From Diploptera punctata (lineage: Eukaryota; Arthropoda; Insecta; Blattodea; Blaberidae): a DNA stretch of 64,000 nucleotides. Made by a program: the position numbers and the translations under genes. The notes beneath the pieces are model-generated. The model had not been told where the DNA came from. It worked only from the letters and a program-made list of their open reading frames with translations, and searched no databases. Position 1 is the stretch's first letter; every line of letters begins with the position of its first letter. The stretch spans positions 186,001 to 250,000 of the forward strand of contig JASPKZ010010277.1 in NCBI GenBank assembly GCA_030220185.1, given 5' to 3'. Positions 42,348-52,140 of this stretch are shown here, piece after piece.

Positions 42348-42442
42348 TCGGTGTGCGCTGCTACGCCTAAATAAATGAAAACTAATGTTCTTTTATGTTT
42401 AGTTGAATAGGCAAATGGAAAATTAATTATACATTTATATTT
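42348..42442 (+). repeat. Repeat K, left part (flank of LTR element)
   Basis: TCGGTGTGCGCTGCTACGCC, AAATAAATGAAA and TTTATGTTTAGTTGAATAGG match 2150-2220. The repeat resumes at 48494 beyond the LTR retrotransposon. Confidence 0.75.
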
Positions 42443-43511
42443 TGTGGCAATTCATTCATACAGCCTCCTGTGTAAATCTAAATAAATCCCTATCGGCAAT
42501 AATAATCAGATGATATTATAACATCATTAAATGAAGCAGTTACTGGACTTAGGTCATATTTATATTCAAATTGATCAGGGAAGAGAGTGGAACCTGATTA
42601 TGTAGGAGCAAAGGCCGTATAAAATGATCCAAAGAAGTCAGCATCAATGTAATTAAATTATTAGTTATTAGAGAGGATTGACAACTCAGGTAATGTAAAC
42701 CTTTCTTTTGTGAAGACGGAAGTGGCTGACACATGATAATAACTTACTAATGACAATAATCCTTTGCTCGACAGATTGAGTAGAGATATCTTCTAAGCCT
42801 CCAGTTAACTGATTTAGCGTGATAACCATAACCCATTAGCTAATGTACAAGCGGGGTTTTACCCTGACACAAAAATACGTTAGCAAAAAAGTGTGGGAAC
42901 ATGGCAAGTTTCTAGCGTCGGAAGCCTAGGAAAAAAACCCAAGCCTAAGAAGAAAAACCCAAGCCTAGCTAATGTTTGTGACCAGACTGTACGTGAAGCC
43001 AGCACGGGGAAAAAAGGTCCAACCTCTGAAGGCGTAAATCGCCAATAATAAATTTGTAACACCCCCGGGATCAAAATAGGAGGGCGCATTAACCAATTAT
43101 ATGTTTCGTTATATGTGCCTAAGCACAGACCTTAGGTCCACTAGATCGATGGTAGTGGGAGTAACTAATTTACCTATAGGCGAGAGAGGCTTCTCCTCGT
43201 CACTTACTTCTCGTGTATAATTTCATCAAGTCACTTCAAAACACTTCGTTCAAAACAGTTAAATAAATTCACTTCGTATAGACGATCACTTGCAGTGTAT
43301 AAAAGTTAAGAATAAACTACATTTACCAGAACTTCTTTGCACATTAATTCTGCCCGACGAAGTCCTCGTGGAATCCCGAGATAAAGAACCTCAACTCTAC
43401 CGAATACCAACCCAAGCAACCTAAGTTCTCACATATGGAGAACTCCTTCAGTATTCCTAGTGTCACTAAATCCAATCTTTACCTCTTTGCCCAACAATAA
43501 CCCCTTCTCCA
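42443..43511 (+). repeat. 5' LTR
   Basis: Starts TGTGGCAATTCATTCATACA and ends CCTTCTCCA. It contains a TATA box TATAAAA (43298-43304) and AATAAA (43311-43316), which likely mark the U3/R region. Differences from the 3' LTR are few: for example GATCGATGGTAG against GATCGAGGTAG, one extra A near 42930, and a cluster near 43250-43262. Confidence 0.9.
43298..43316 (+). promoter_or_regulatory. LTR TATA box and polyadenylation signal
   Basis: TATAAAA at 43298-43304 and AATAAA at 43311-43316 are only 6 bp apart; both are preserved in the 3' LTR at 48281-48287 and 48294-48299. Confidence 0.6.
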
Positions 43512-43514
43512 TAT

Positions 43515-43534
43515 TGGCTCCCTAACGTGCGGGC
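43515..43534 (+). promoter_or_regulatory. Primer-binding site, tRNA-Lys-like
   Basis: TGGCTCCCTAACGTGCGGGC begins with the TGG expected to pair with a tRNA CCA end. From memory the lysine tRNA complement is TGGCGCCCAACGTGGGGC; the match needs one substitution and two single-base insertions. Confidence 0.55.
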
Positions 43535-43820
43535 AGAATAGGTCGTAAAGTAACACACGAATAGAAATCAACGGCAGAACGACTAAGTCCCACGACCACG
43601 AGGCAACCAGGACAGAGAAGATGATGGCAACAAGCAGACAGACAGCAACTGAAGGAAGGAAGAGCAGTAAGTGACACAACAACAGAATAAGCATTTTTTT
43701 TACTTTTTACCTATATAAGAAATCAAAATATTACAGTGATTTAACGGAGAATATATCTGTGTGTATTTATGTTGTTAAGAAGTAGGAATAGAAAGAGGCA
43801 GGCAAATAAAGATAAAAGAA

Positions 43821-44555
43821 ATGGATAGGAAACACGAAGAGATTAGGGAGAAGGCTTGTGGGCAACTGATTGAAGGAGAGAACGAAATCGCAAGGATGGG
43901 AGAGGATAACGAAGATGGCAGAGAGAACTTAGAGCAGAGCACAGGGGAAAATAGTGAAAGCAACGCAGGAGCAGAAGCTAGAGGGGAAGTAGAGGACAAG
44001 GGAAATCCAAGCACCGACACCATGAAATACATGGAAATGCTAATGTCGAGAATAGAAGAGACGATAGGTAGAAATAGGAAAATGGATTTAGAGGCAATGC
44101 AGAGGAATATGAAACGGGAACTTGAAACTTGGAGAGGACAGATGGAGATAAGCAGGGAAAAGGATGCATTTACGTTGAAAGAAACATTAAGGGATGAGAT
44201 GAGAAAAGATAGAGAGATGCTAGAAGCGAAAATAAATGAATCGTCAGCGTGTGTAGAACTAAAGATAAATAAAATGGAACAAAAACTTATTAAAGACTCA
44301 GAGAAAACAGAAAACAGGGTAATAAGTCAAATGAGAACAGAGATGAACACTAGTATAATAACGTTACAAACTAACTTAGGGGAGAAACAGGAGGAATTAC
44401 AAGGGGAAATAAAACGAGTCGACAAGAATGTGCTCTGTAGTGTAGAGAACTCGGACAAAAGGGTAAATTATATGTGTCTATTTGTACAAAAGCCAGCCCA
44501 CGAACAAGAAACACTAAAGCCCCAAGTAGCTCAGAAAATTGCAGAGCAGAGATAA
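43821..44555 (+). CDS. Gag-like coiled-coil protein of LTR element
   Basis: The frame has 244 codons and lies 286 bases after the primer-binding site, which fits a gag position. It is very rich in Glu, Lys and Arg with heptad-like spacing from residue ~75 on (MLMSRIEETIGRNRKMDLEA, LEAKINESSACVELKINKME, GEIKRVDKNVLCSVENSDKR), suggesting an extended coiled coil. No zinc knuckle (CCHC) or capsid major-homology motif is seen. The stop at 44553-44555 is probably a decay frameshift, because the frame 44474-44932 carries on with the same composition. The first ATG in the frame was taken as start. The gag assignment rests on position and composition, not on homology. Confidence 0.6.
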   Translation: MDRKHEEIREKACGQLIEGENEIARMGEDNEDGRENLEQSTGENSESNAGAEARGEVEDKGNPSTDTMKYMEMLMSRIEETIGRNRKMDLEAMQRNMKRELETWRGQMEISREKDAFTLKETLRDEMRKDREMLEAKINESSACVELKINKMEQKLIKDSEKTENRVISQMRTEMNTSIITLQTNLGEKQEELQGEIKRVDKNVLCSVENSDKRVNYMCLFVQKPAHEQETLKPQVAQKIAEQR

Positions 44556-44932
44556 AACGCTCTGAATTGATCGAAATGATAGTAGAGCCTAGATTTAATG
44601 AGTTAGGCACTAATGTAGAACAGAAAGTGACTAACGAAATCAGCAAACTAAATGATGAAATAAGTGTCATCACAAAGAACATAAATAGTAGAGGTCAAAA
44701 GGATAGGAACCCCGAAAATGAATCATACGCGTCGGAGAGTGTTTCTTGGACGACGGCTAACCACAAAACGTATGTACGTACAAAGATACTAGGGAACTCA
44801 GAGATCGCTAGTAATTCAGTGGCGCATATTAACATAGATGATAGAAGTAAGAATCATTTGAAAAATTTTGACAAAAGTCTAGTCATCATATGTGAATCTA
44901 AGGATAAGATTGAGGCTGTAAAGACCCGATAA
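44474..44932 (+). pseudogene. Gag-like frame, second part after frameshift
   Basis: This overlaps the previous frame by 82 bases in a different phase. The stretch from about residue 27 (KRSELIEMIVEPRFNELGTN, QKVTNEISKLNDEISVITKN) continues the charged coiled-coil pattern, then becomes Ser/Asn-rich (NPENESYASESVSWTTANHK) and ends at EAVKTR. Its own N-terminal ~25 residues are out-of-phase translation of the first frame. Whether the two were one protein, or use programmed frameshifting, cannot be decided here. Confidence 0.5.
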
Positions 44933-45393
44933 ATTACCATGCGTGTGTTCAGAGTTTGTTTGCGTGTGAGCGTAGTATCGCAAAATATGTATATAATAAT
45001 AGTACAGGAGGCCTTTGCGAGTTAACAGACTGTGAAATTAGACACTAATAGTATTAAGGGTAGACAGACGGACAGTGAAAGTTGACACTCGAAAAAAAAA
45101 GGGGAGGGAGAGATTTTAACACGTAAGAATGGCAACGGAATGGATATATTACGTATGTGTGTATGTCTTGCATTGTACTATATTGTATTGTGTGCACAGG
45201 TAGACACTACTGTGATTTTAGGTATGAGATAAAGGTCCATGTAAACGCTGAAATTATGCAGTACCCAGGTAAGGAAGTGGTTGTATACCGACAAAATTTT
45301 GATATAACATACAAAAGGTACAAACATATAAGCTCTACATAATCCCCAAACGAAATAAAAAAAAAAAAAAAAAAAACAAGACCTGATAAATTA
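44921..45393 (+). mobile_element. Poly(A)-tailed retroposed insertion with 16-bp target duplication
   Basis: AAGACCCGATAAATTA (44921-44936) recurs as AAGACCTGATAAATTA (45378-45393), 15 of 16 identical. The 441-bp insert 44937-45377 ends in a ~20-base A run, the hallmark of LINE-mediated retroposition. It holds a short frame (45157-45342: YEIKVHVNAEIMQYPGKEVV) that I cannot identify. It sits at the stop codon of the second gag-like frame. Confidence 0.8.
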
Positions 45394-46207
45394 TACTTAA
45401 ATGCATGAACCAGTTTTCACGGGATTCGAACTCAATACTAGCTGAGATTAGGACATAAATGAAAAGTATTAGTGAAAAAAAAAATAAATAAGTGTTGTAT
45501 GGTAAAGTACCAAATATAATCAGTAATTAAAATAAATAACACTAATAAAGTGATTAAATAGGCCTAGATGAAAACGCTAATCGCGAGAGGAAAGGGCACA
45601 ATGACTGCGAAAAAAATAAATAAAGTGAAATGTCGATTTAGATATTAATCATGATAATACCCCCATATTGATGAATAAGATATAATTAATTGAATTAATG
45701 TGAATACATAACACATGCACGTCCACTTTCAGCTAAGATTGAGGGCGATTAATAAATTGTTGATTTGAACTTATCGATAGAGAATGGATCTATATTTTTA
45801 AATGTTTTAACCCAATCGCTCGAGCAGAAAGCTGCAGTATCTACTTAATCCAGTAAATGTTAAAATGAGCCCAGATAGGCCATTGTCATTGTTTAATACA
45901 TATAGGTAATTGAAGAAACTTGTACAACAATCTGAATACGAATAATATCATGATGATTATGATTCTTTTGTCTAAAATAACAATCAGACAGCGTAAACAT
46001 AGGAGCTAATGAGACAGGGTGAAGCTCAATGCACCTTAATTGAAAGGCCGAGTGGCGGTGTGAACCTATAAAGCGTGAGGAATTTATTTGTTGATTATAT
46101 TTACAGAATTTAATTTGTAGACGTGGGCCGAAGCGGCACGTCACTGTGTTTGTATAACACGTGCTATTTTGTTGAAAATATTTGAGGGCAAGGGATCCCG
46201 TATTATC
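45394..46207. other. LTR-element interior, non-coding
   Basis: No reverse-transcriptase or other pol motif in any frame; the open frame 45893-46144 on the minus strand has no recognised motif. Confidence 0.45.
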
Positions 46208-46587
46208 TAATAATGAGATGAGATGAAGTCATGATCGCTGATGGAAGCGAATGTGACAATTTGTGCGAATTTGTATTCGATGTTAATAATGAGATGAGAT
46301 GAAGTCATGGTCGCTGGTGAAAGCGAATGTGACAATTTGTGCGAATTTGTATTCGATGTTAATAATGAGATGAGATGAAGTCATGGTCGCTGGTGAAAGC
46401 GAATGTGACAATTTGTGCGAATTTGTATTCGATGTTAATAATGAGATGAGATGAAGTCATGGTCGCTGGTGGAAGCGAATGTGACATACTATGCGATTCT
46501 GTATTCGATGTTAATAATGAGATGAGATGAAGTCATGGTCGCTGGTGGAAGCGAATGTGACATACTATACGATTCTGCATTCGAAGG
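46208..46587 (+). repeat. Five 76-bp tandem units inside LTR element
   Basis: TAATAATGAGATGAGATGAA starts each unit at 46208, 46284, 46360, 46436 and 46512; each includes AAGTCATGGTCGCTGGTGAA or a variant and ends ATTCGATGT. Units 2 and 3 are identical or nearly so; units 4 and 5 share the variant CATACTAT. Confidence 0.95.
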
Positions 46588-47427
46588 AAATGATTTTGCA
46601 CGCTTAAGAAAATAACGTCGTTTGGCTGAGCAATGATATAGCCAGCTATGCTTTGGCAAAGTAATGGGCCGAAATATGTTGAGAATAAAATATTAAGAAT
46701 CATGAATATTTCATGGATTAATAATCATGATGAATTCGTATGTATGCAATACCTATGGGAAAAAAAATATCAGGGGTAATACTATCAATAATAATTGTTT
46801 ATAACGATAGCACAGCTGCTTAAACGCGATCTTAGTCTTTTGGTCGCAAACATATGATCCATGTAAATAAGTCTTATTGACTTAATTTAAATTAAATTTA
46901 GCAAAACTAAAGTATTATTCGACATATGGTTTGAAGTAGACAAAACTGGTTCATCGCAAATGAATTCCCAAGCTGTAGACGCACATTATAATGTAGGTAG
47001 ATTTAAGGTGTAGATGAAATTGCAAATAAACAGTTACACACGAAGAAGCAATCTATGCTATACTGGTATTCAACTAAATAGTTCCGAATGGTAATTGTAT
47101 AAGCATGAATGGTTTGAGTAGACCACCAAATTTATATTAAGGGTGTATTTTTTTCTTTATGAATATTTATGTATGTCTATATTGCAGAAAGTGAGTCTAT
47201 TTAACCTCAAAGAACGATCCCAGGTAAAAGGGACACATATCAGTGTTTACAATCTGAACATAATTGACGTGCTGGCAACACTCTCAGGGTTAACGTGCTC
47301 TAACCAAAATATTATAGCCATTTTTTCTTTAAAGGCCACTATAGCTATGATACTAGCATTATATTACGCGAGAGGATTATAAACAAAAAAAAAATCCCTT
47401 GATTTTTCCATTTGTTTACAGGGCATT
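46588..47427. other. LTR-element interior upstream of 3' LTR
   Basis: Mostly non-coding. The open frame 47143-47382 (79 codons) ends with a hydrophobic stretch (IIAIFSLKATIAMILALYYA). It could be a remnant of a membrane-protein frame, but there is no supporting homology. An A-run (47383-47395) precedes the 3' LTR by ~30 bases. Confidence 0.4.
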
Positions 47428-48493
47428 TGTGGCAATTCATTCATACAGCCTCCTGTGTAAATCTAAATAAATCCCTATCGGCAATAATAATCAGATGATA
47501 TTATAACATCATTAAATGAAGCAGTTACTGGACTTAGGTCATATTTATATTCAAATTGATCAGGGAAGAGAGTGGAACCTGATTATGTAGGAGCAAAGGC
47601 CGTATAAAATGATCCAAAGAAGTCAGCATCAATGTAATTAAATTATTAGTTATTAGAGAGGATTGACAACTCAGGTAATGTAAACCTTTCTTTTGTGAAG
47701 ACGGAAGTGGCTGACACATGATAATAACTTACTAATGACAATAATCCTTTGCTCGACAGATTGAGTAGAGATATCTTCTAAGCCTCCAGTTAACTGATTT
47801 AGCGTGATAACCATAACCCATTAGCTAATGTACAAGCGGGGTTTTACCCTGACACAAAAATACGTTAGCAAAAAAGTGTGGGAACATGGCAAGTTTCTAG
47901 CGTCGGAAGCCTAGGAAAAAACCCAAGCCTAAGAAGAAAAACCCAAGCCTAGCTAATGTTTGTGACCAGACTGTACGTGAAGCCAGCACGGGGAAAAAAG
48001 GTCCAACCTCTGAAGGCGTAAATCGCCAATAATAAATTTGTAACACCCCCGGGATCAAAATAGGAGGGCGCATTAACCAATTATATGTTTCGTTATATGT
48101 GCCTAAGCACAGACCTTAGGTCCACTAGATCGAGGTAGTGGGAGTAACTAATTTACCTATAGGCGAGAGAGGCTTCTCCTCGTCACTTACTTCTCGTGTA
48201 TAATTTCATCAAGTCACTTCAAAACACTACGTTCTAAAAAGTTGGATAAATTCACTTCGTATAGACGATCACTTGCAGTGTATAAAAGTTAAGAATAAAC
48301 TACTTTTACCAGAACTTCTTTGCACATTAATTCTGCCCGACGAAGTCCTCGTGGAATCCCGAGATAAGAACCTCAACTCTACCGAATACCAAGCTGAGCA
48401 ACCTAAGTTCTCACACATGGAGAACTCCTTCAGTATTCCTAGTGTCACTGAATCCAATCTTTACCTCTTTGGCCCAACAATAACCCCTCCCCA
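47428..48493 (+). repeat. 3' LTR
   Basis: Near-identical to the 5' LTR, from TGTGGCAATTCATTCATACA to CCCTCCCCA, with TATAAAA at 48281-48287. It is followed directly by TTTTTTAGATACCCC, the continuation of repeat K. Confidence 0.9.
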
Positions 48494-49165
48494 ATTTTTT
48501 AGATACCCCGTGCTGTTTACCCAGCGTTGTCCGGTAATCTACTCATCCCGATCTTCTTGGCATAAATTAGCTGAAAGACGAAAATTAATGTACTTCTTAT
48601 GATAAGTTGAATAAATAAAATGAAAAATAACTATAAAGGTATATCGTAATTATTTTAAGATTCCACGTACTGATTACCCGGTGTTGCCCGGGAATCTACT
48701 TATCTCGATCTTCTTGGCATAAATTAGCTAAAAGACAAAATTCGTTATTGTGAGTTATCCGTAAAAGAATACCCGCCATATGCTGCTATGCTTGTACAGG
48801 AATCTATGTACTTGTCTCAATCTTCTCGGCATCAATGAAAGACAAAAATGGTTATTGTGAATTATCCGTAAGAGATATGCTGTCGCGGACTTTTTTGTAG
48901 AGCTTTTTGAGATATTCAATTATGCGTAAATTAATGTTGTGTATTTGTTATGGTTTAGGCAGTGTAAGCCATTTAAGCGTCCAAAGAGCTACTTTTTTCA
49001 TGTAGGAGCTGAGTATCAAAACTCTCGTATAGCCTATGTTCACCCCGGGAATCTCCTGAACATTTTGCAAAAAGCCCCATCCCAATCGGATCAACAGTAT
49101 GGCCGCGCATAAAGTACGAACAAACAAACAAACAAACATTCATTTTTGTGTATTAGATTAGATAT
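48494..49165 (+). repeat. Repeat K, right part with 3' region
   Basis: Two ~160-bp units (CCCCGTGCTGTTTACCCAGC and CACGTACTGATTACCCGGTG starts) are followed by a third diverged one and then by the region that matches 20779-21162 reversed. It ends at ATAAAGTACGAACAAACAAACAAACAAACATTCA and TTGTGTATTAGATTAGATA. Confidence 0.75.
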
Positions 49166-49189
49166 AAGGAACCCGATTTAGATAAGTAT

Positions 49190-49455
49190 ATAAAAATTAA
49201 TAGAGAGGCCTAGGATGGACATTCGATACGTATGGACAATAATAATACTGTTAAAAAGATATATATGGCACAACCATAACAAACTACAAAAATGGGAAGG
49301 CCAAAAGATGGGAGGATGATGTCTTTCAGGATATTAGAAATAGTATAATTAGAAATTGGAATAAATTAGTAGGAAATAGAGAGGCTGGAAGGACGTTCTG
49401 AGGAAGGCTAGGACCCAAAGTGGGCTGTCATGCCATATAATTATGAAGATGATAA
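49190..49455 (+). mobile_element. LINE 3' fragment
   Basis: Broken frames read GHSIRMDNNNTVKKIYMAQP and VLRKARTQSGLSCH, then GAAGATGATAATG, a common arthropod LINE C-terminus. Truncated at about 49190. Confidence 0.7.
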
Positions 49456-49457
49456 TG

Positions 49458-49543
49458 AAATTTGGCATATTATTATGATTAGAAACGCCATATATGATGA
49501 TGATGATGATGATGAAATTTGGCATATTATTATGATTAGAAAC
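49458..49543 (+). repeat. 30-bp direct repeat around ATG array
   Basis: GAAATTTGGCATATTATTAT GATTAGAAAC occurs at 49458-49487 and 49514-49543, separated by a short unique stretch and (ATG)n. The second copy also contributes the target duplication of the following SINE-1. Confidence 0.85.
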
Positions 49544-49889
49544 TCCATCTATCCATAGTAATTCTGCCCGAAGGCAGGTCCTTCACTGCAACCACAGCAT
49601 TTTCATGTCATGCTTGCAGCTTTACTAGGGAATTGTGTAGGTTTGGTTTCCACACCGGTGAAAAATGATGGTGATGATGATAATGATGATGATGATGAAG
49701 ATGATGGCCATATGATTTCGGGGACCGTTTGGGCCTTAAAGTTTGCCTGACATTTGTCTTACAGGTGAGGAAAAACCCCGATAAAAACCTCACCCAGAAA
49801 AACTGCCGCGACCGGGGATCGAACCCGGGCCCGCTGCGTGACAAGGCAGCACACTACCTCGAGACCACAGCGGTGGAGGATTAGAAACT
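49534..49889 (-). mobile_element. SINE-1 full length with 11-bp target duplication
   Basis: The body 49545-49878 is flanked by GATTAGAAACT (49534-49544 and 49879-49889). On the minus strand the head is TCCACCGCTGTGGTCTCGAG with B box GGTTCGATCCCCGG, and the 3' part ends GAATTACTATGGATAGATGG. It represents the subfamily with the TGCAGTGAAGGACCTGCC tail. Confidence 0.9.
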
Positions 49890-50403
49890 AATATTCGAAA
49901 TTAGAGGTTTTGCAACATGAGTGAGTGACTTCTTTTTTGTAATTCTGAGTATGAAATCGTAATGTGTCCTTGTTAGTAGTGACATGTTAGAACAAGTAAT
50001 AAAATCGCTTAATGTATACTTGTAACTCCAGGAATTGAGTTTATGACGATTGTAATAATAAAATACTATTCTTTTCTTCTATTTTAAGGACTGCCATTTA
50101 TTGTTCCGAAATTAAAGGAACGTTGAATTTGTTGTATCCTGTATTTTTAAGGGGTTCCAAACCACAATTATCTGTTGGTTCATAAAAGAAAACCAGCCAT
50201 GTTTTATTGACTGCTTTAATGTTTAATGTCATATGGCGTCTGGACTATTTAGGGTGATTATTACAATTGTTATATTTTCATGTGTTTTTATATAGAAAAT
50301 GGAAAATCTATACTACCATGTCACCTGGAAAAACACACAATCTTTTGTTCTAGTATGTGAATATTACTTAAGAAAATGTTGATATTTTTGCACTACTATT
50401 ATA
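49890..50403. other. Unassigned interval
   Basis: No supported feature. Confidence 0.3.
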
Positions 50404-50662
50404 GATCATCATCATCATCCGGTATCATGGCAGCTTCCGGAAACCAAACGCCATTCCTCTCTGTCCATCCTCTGATCTTCCTCCAATCCTCTGATATTCA
50501 TAGTCGCTTGTACCCCTTCTATCCAAGTTTTCTTCGGTCTTCCTCTCTTCCTCCTTTCCATTGGGATCCATTCCATAACAATTTTAGGCAATCTTTGCTC
50601 TGGTATTCTTTTGACATGGCCATACCACTGTAATCTTTTCTTTTCTATAATGTTTACGATAT
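50404..50662 (-). mobile_element. LINE-D 3' fragment
   Basis: Antisense copy of 8860-9113: on the minus strand QWYGHVKRIPEQRLPKIVME and RKRGRPKKTWIEGVQATM, then GATGATGATGATC. The plus-strand frame 50376-50633 is its shadow. Confidence 0.85.
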
Positions 50663-50683
50663 TATAAATATCTTGCTATTATA

Positions 50684-51445
50684 GATAACAGTAAGAAATT
50701 GGGACTGGAAGTAAATTTCAATAAAACTAAATATATGTTCACACATAGAAATACATTATATAATAGAAATCGACAGCTAATGACAAATGAGATAAATTTT
50801 AAGGAAGTGGCTGAATTCAAATATCTAGGAACAATAATCACAAAGAGGAATGAGATGCACAAAGAAATTAAACATAGGCGCAATTCTGGAAATGCGTGCC
50901 ATTATGCTTTACAGAGACTCTTGACGTTCCAACTCCTTTAAAAAAAACGTTAAGCTGAAAATATATAAAACTATTATTCTACCAGTTATATTATATGGAT
51001 GGGACTCTTACTTTAAGGTAGGGAAGGAGATTACGAGTATTTGAGAATAAAGTTCTTAGGAAAATTTTTGGACCAAAGAGAAATGAACAGACAGGTGAAT
51101 GGAGAAGACTACATAACAATGAACTACATGGTCTTTATAGAAAGCCAGATATAATGAGAACAGTTAAGTCTTGTAGACTGCGATGGACAGAACATGTGGC
51201 ACGAATGGGGAATGAAAGACGTGCGTGGAAGCTTCTTATAGGAAAACCAGAGTGAAAACGCCCAGTTGGTAGACCAAGAATGAGGTGGGAGAATAACATT
51301 AACTATGATTTGAGGGAAGTAGATTATACAGGGAATGATTGGAAAACATTGGCTCAGGATAGGGATGTATGGAAACCTTATGTCCGCGCGGCCATGAACC
51401 TACGGGTTCGATAATGCCAGTGAGTTAGTTAGTTATAGGTATTAT
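50684..51445 (+). mobile_element. LINE-A 3' part
   Basis: Frame 50699-50941 encodes GLEVNFNKTKYMFTHRNTLY and EFKYLGTIITKRNEMHKEIK. After a frameshift and a ~12-bp loss near 51000 the homology continues with FGPKRNEQTGEWRRLHNNEL to GCCAGTGAGTTAGTTAGTTA. Starts just after the catalytic motif; inactive. Confidence 0.85.
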
Positions 51446-51489
51446 TGGTCACATCTTCATTTAGTACTTAATATTAGAGCTATTTGCGA

Positions 51490-51580
51490 TTGCATTATTA
51501 TAATATAACATACGTTTGTCCTGGTAAGTGGAAGAAAAGGCCACATTACCTTAACTCTGCCAGGCTAAATAAATAATAAA
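51490..51580 (+). mobile_element. CR1-like LINE 3' terminus
   Basis: GGTAAGTGGAAGAAAAGGCC and CTTAACTCTGCCAGGCTAAATAAATAATAAA match the CR1-like 3' end seen at 33340-33385. Only the terminus is present. Confidence 0.65.
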
Positions 51581-51747
51581 TATGTTGTACTTTTATGAGG
51601 AAAGATGCAACAGACTATCTTATTTATAAAAAGGAAGAACCTCATGATGTTACTTCCTGTTGTAATTTTATATTATGTTGAATATTTTACAGGAAATAGG
51701 ACTATCAACATTTTTGAAATTCATGTTAAAGCACCGTTGAGGTTATG

Positions 51748-52081
51748 TAATAAGATGTTAATTATATAATTTTTTACCTGGTAAGTCTGTCGTCCTCAAC
51801 TAAGTTATTACACTTCTTAAAGTTGTTCTAACATGGAGGCCTTTCGAAATCAATGTTTCATCTTCTGCGTTTTAACTGGAACTGATGAGTACATAACGAC
51901 AGACATAAATCCACTATGCGACCTTTACAGCACCATCAACCATCAGTTCCAGTTAAAACGCAGAAATTGAAACATTGATTTCTAAAGGCCTCCATTTTAG
52001 AACAACTTGAAGAAGTCTAATAACTTAGTTGAGGACGACTGACTTACCAGGTAAAAAACTTATATAATTAACATCTTAATA
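51748..52081. mobile_element. Foldback element, ~140-bp inverted arms
   Basis: Left arm 51748-51887 and right arm 51941-52081 are inverted: TAAGATGTTAATTATATAA, TTTTTTACCTGGTAAG, CGTCCTCAACTAAGTTATTA, GTTGTTCTAA, ATGGAGGCCTTT and TTTTAACTGGAACTGATG all recur reversed on the right. The ~53-bp centre is unique. No open frame. Class unknown. Confidence 0.85.
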
Positions 52082-52140
52082 GGACTATGTTGTTAATAGA
52101 CATTCAAACGGGTGGCGCTATTTAACCCATTATTGATAGA

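Larger units (their letters stand above)
42443..48493 (+). mobile_element. LTR retrotransposon, gag-like frame only
   Basis: Two direct repeats of ~1.07 kb (42443-43511 and 47428-48493), both TG...CA, flank a 3.9-kb interior. A primer-binding site starts three bases after the 5' LTR, and a gag-like coiled-coil frame follows. No protease, reverse transcriptase, RNase H or integrase motif is visible in the remaining ~2.5 kb, so it is non-autonomous or internally deleted. Flanks ATATT and ATTTT may be a degenerate 5-bp target duplication; repeat K resumes collinearly on the right. Near-identity of the LTRs implies a recent insertion. Confidence 0.85.

Noticed and set aside
42549..42734. Minus-strand frame present twice (also 47534-47719)
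   Set aside because: It lies within the LTRs, so duplication is explained by the element; no protein features.
47143..47382. Env-like membrane protein of the LTR element
   Set aside because: Only a single hydrophobic stretch and no homology; position alone is insufficient.
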